Positions 5,385 through 6,127 of a DNA stretch of 6,127 nucleotides are shown here, one piece after another. Every line of letters begins with the position of its first letter. Within the stretch, counting starts at the first letter, position 1. A model generated the notes under the pieces. The model saw nothing but the letters and a program-made list of their open reading frames with translations, was not told the DNA's origin and did not search any database. Source of the DNA: Paracoccaceae bacterium (lineage in GTDB: Bacteria > Pseudomonadota > Alphaproteobacteria > Rhodobacterales > Rhodobacteraceae). Both the position numbers and the translations under genes were made by a program. Where the stretch lies: positions 1 to 6,127 of the forward strand of contig SLKB01000053.1 of the NCBI GenBank assembly GCA_007134805.1. Direction: 5' to 3'.

Positions 5385-6127
5385 AACCCCTCCTCGGCGG
5401 TCTCGGGGCGGCCTATCTGCAAGAACTCGAAAGGCAGCGCCGAGGCGATCCCGAGCAGGATCGCAAAGCCCGCGAGGATCAGTGGCACCGACTGCCGCGC
5501 GCGCGAGACGGGGCGGAGTGTCCCCTGGGTCGAGGCGCGCGCGAAGATCTGCGCAAGCGGCGCATAGAGATAGGCGGCCGCCAGCAACCCGCCCCCCGCG
5601 AGCACCAGCGCCCAGGGCCACTGCCCTGCCGCAAAGGCCGAGGTCATCAGCAGGTATTTCGCCGTGAACCCGCCCGAGGGCGGCAGGCCCAGAAGCGTGA
5701 CCGCGGCCAGCGCGAAGGCCATGCAGGCCATTGGCATGTCGCGCACGATCCCGCGCAGGTCCTCCAGCCGGTCGCTGCCCGCCGCCGCGATGAAGAGCCC
5801 TGCGACCAGAAACATCGCGGCCTTGGACAAACCATGGCTCAGCGCCTGGAACATCGCCCCCGTCCAGGCGCCCGCTGACCAGGGCTGCGCGGCCCCCGCG
5901 CCGCCTGCAAGCGGGAAGACAAGCATCATGTAGCCCAGCTGCGCGACGGTCGAATAAGCCACGATCAGCTTCAGCCGCGGCTGGCCCAGCGCCATCACGC
6001 CCCCCCAGATCACGGCGGCAGCCCCCAGCCCTCCCAGCAGCATCAGCGCCACGGGCCCTGCGAGATCCGGCAGGGCCTCGAACCACAACCGGATCAGGAT
6101 GACAAAGGACGCCTTCGGCACCAGCGC
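5381..6127 (-). CDS. Proton-conducting antiporter-like subunit, C-terminal half (5' truncated)
   Basis: 248 residues are visible, read from the right edge (codon 6127-6125) to the TGA at 5383-5381. A GTG at 6121 could be taken as a start, but it lies within the conserved TM8 motif (ALVPKASFVILIRLWF, with the family Lys as visible residue 5). The true gene therefore continues to the right, and about half is missing given the usual 480-550 residues. Other marks are IVAYSTVAQLGYMML, HGLSKAAMFLVAGLF with the conserved Lys, and GLPPSGGFTAKYLL with the TM12 Lys. It belongs to the same proton-conducting family as the next two genes and is closest in feel to Mrp/Mnh D or complex I subunit 5-like proteins. 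Its stop overlaps the next start as ATGA, so it is in the same operon. The TM5 Glu and TM7 Lys lie outside the window and cannot be checked. Confidence 0.93.
   Translation of the reverse strand, partial: ALVPKASFVILIRLWFEALPDLAGPVALMLLGGLGAAAVIWGGVMALGQPRLKLIVAYSTVAQLGYMMLVFPLAGGAGAAQPWSAGAWTGAMFQALSHGLSKAAMFLVAGLFIAAAGSDRLEDLRGIVRDMPMACMAFALAAVTLLGLPPSGGFTAKYLLMTSAFAAGQWPWALVLAGGGLLAAAYLYAPLAQIFARASTQGTLRPVSRARQSVPLILAGFAILLGIASALPFEFLQIGRPETAEEGL
5387..5395 (-). promoter_or_regulatory. Ribosome binding site of the second antiporter subunit
   Basis: On the minus strand GAGGAGGGG lies 2-4 nt before the ATG at 5384, inside the last codons (Glu-Glu-Gly-Leu) of the preceding gene. It fixes the start at 5384. 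By contrast, the ATG at 3924 has only a weak GCGGGA about 12 nt upstream, so that gene probably depends more on coupling through its ATGA overlap. Confidence 0.7.

Noticed and set aside
3612..5567. Long plus-strand open frame (651 codons) opposite the first, second and third antiporter genes
   Set aside because: Same Arg/Gln/Pro/His-rich antisense composition, spans several real gene borders, and the opposite strand has clear family motifs throughout.
5385..6086. N-terminal extension of the middle antiporter gene to give 721 residues
   Set aside because: The extra part is Gly/Arg/Asp-rich nonsense overlapping the real upstream subunit; the ATG at 5384 has a strong ribosome binding site and begins a hydrophobic helix.
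5381..6121. Treating the first antiporter gene as a complete 246-residue protein from GTG 6121
   Set aside because: The codons before the GTG continue the conserved TM8 motif (A-L-V-P-K), and the protein would lack its first half. It is cut by the window edge.

Overview
The window is about 6.1 kb of GC-rich DNA (by eye in the mid-60s percent G+C) with tightly packed genes. It most likely comes from an alphaproteobacterium of the Rhodobacterales/Rhodobacteraceae type. That placement is an inference from base composition, codon use and the gene families present; no taxonomic marker gene is in the window.

Layout, left to right. (1) 1-376, plus strand: the 3' end of a TonB-family energy transducer, with an Ala/Gly/Pro-rich periplasmic linker followed by a complete TonB C-terminal domain. 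(2) 377-615: a 239-bp gap without a convincing gene. It holds a hairpin plus T-tract that is oriented as a terminator for the minus strand, a perfect 8-bp inverted repeat around a TTGACT box, and the ribosome binding site of the next gene. (3) 616-2223, plus strand: a complete 535-residue BCCT-family secondary transporter. (4) 2224-2277: a short convergent gap carrying one strong hairpin that can serve as terminator for both sides. (5) 2278-6127, minus strand: three successive proton-conducting antiporter subunits homologous to NuoL/M/N and Mrp A/D. In order of transcription they are a 5'-truncated one (6127 to 5381), a complete 487-residue one (5384 to 3921) and a complete 548-residue one (3924 to 2278). 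Consecutive genes overlap by ATGA, so they form the end of one translationally coupled operon whose beginning lies beyond the right edge.

How they fit together. The three membrane proteins should be subunits of one multi-subunit cation/proton antiporter (Mrp/Mnh-like) or a related ion-pumping membrane complex. The rest of that cluster would lie to the right and is not visible. The BCCT carrier converges on this operon and is a separate transcription unit. BCCT carriers usually import quaternary ammonium or related solutes with Na+ or H+, so both units may act in salt and osmotic homeostasis, but only adjacency supports this.

Most worth a second look: the BCCT protein has lost most of the aromatic cage that binds trimethylammonium groups in this family, which suggests an atypical substrate. 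The last antiporter subunit has Ala where the family has its key TM5 glutamate, while its lysines remain, and it ends in a proline-rich linker, an amphipathic helix and an extra membrane segment. I see no CRISPR array, insertion sequence, tRNA, rRNA or phage gene.
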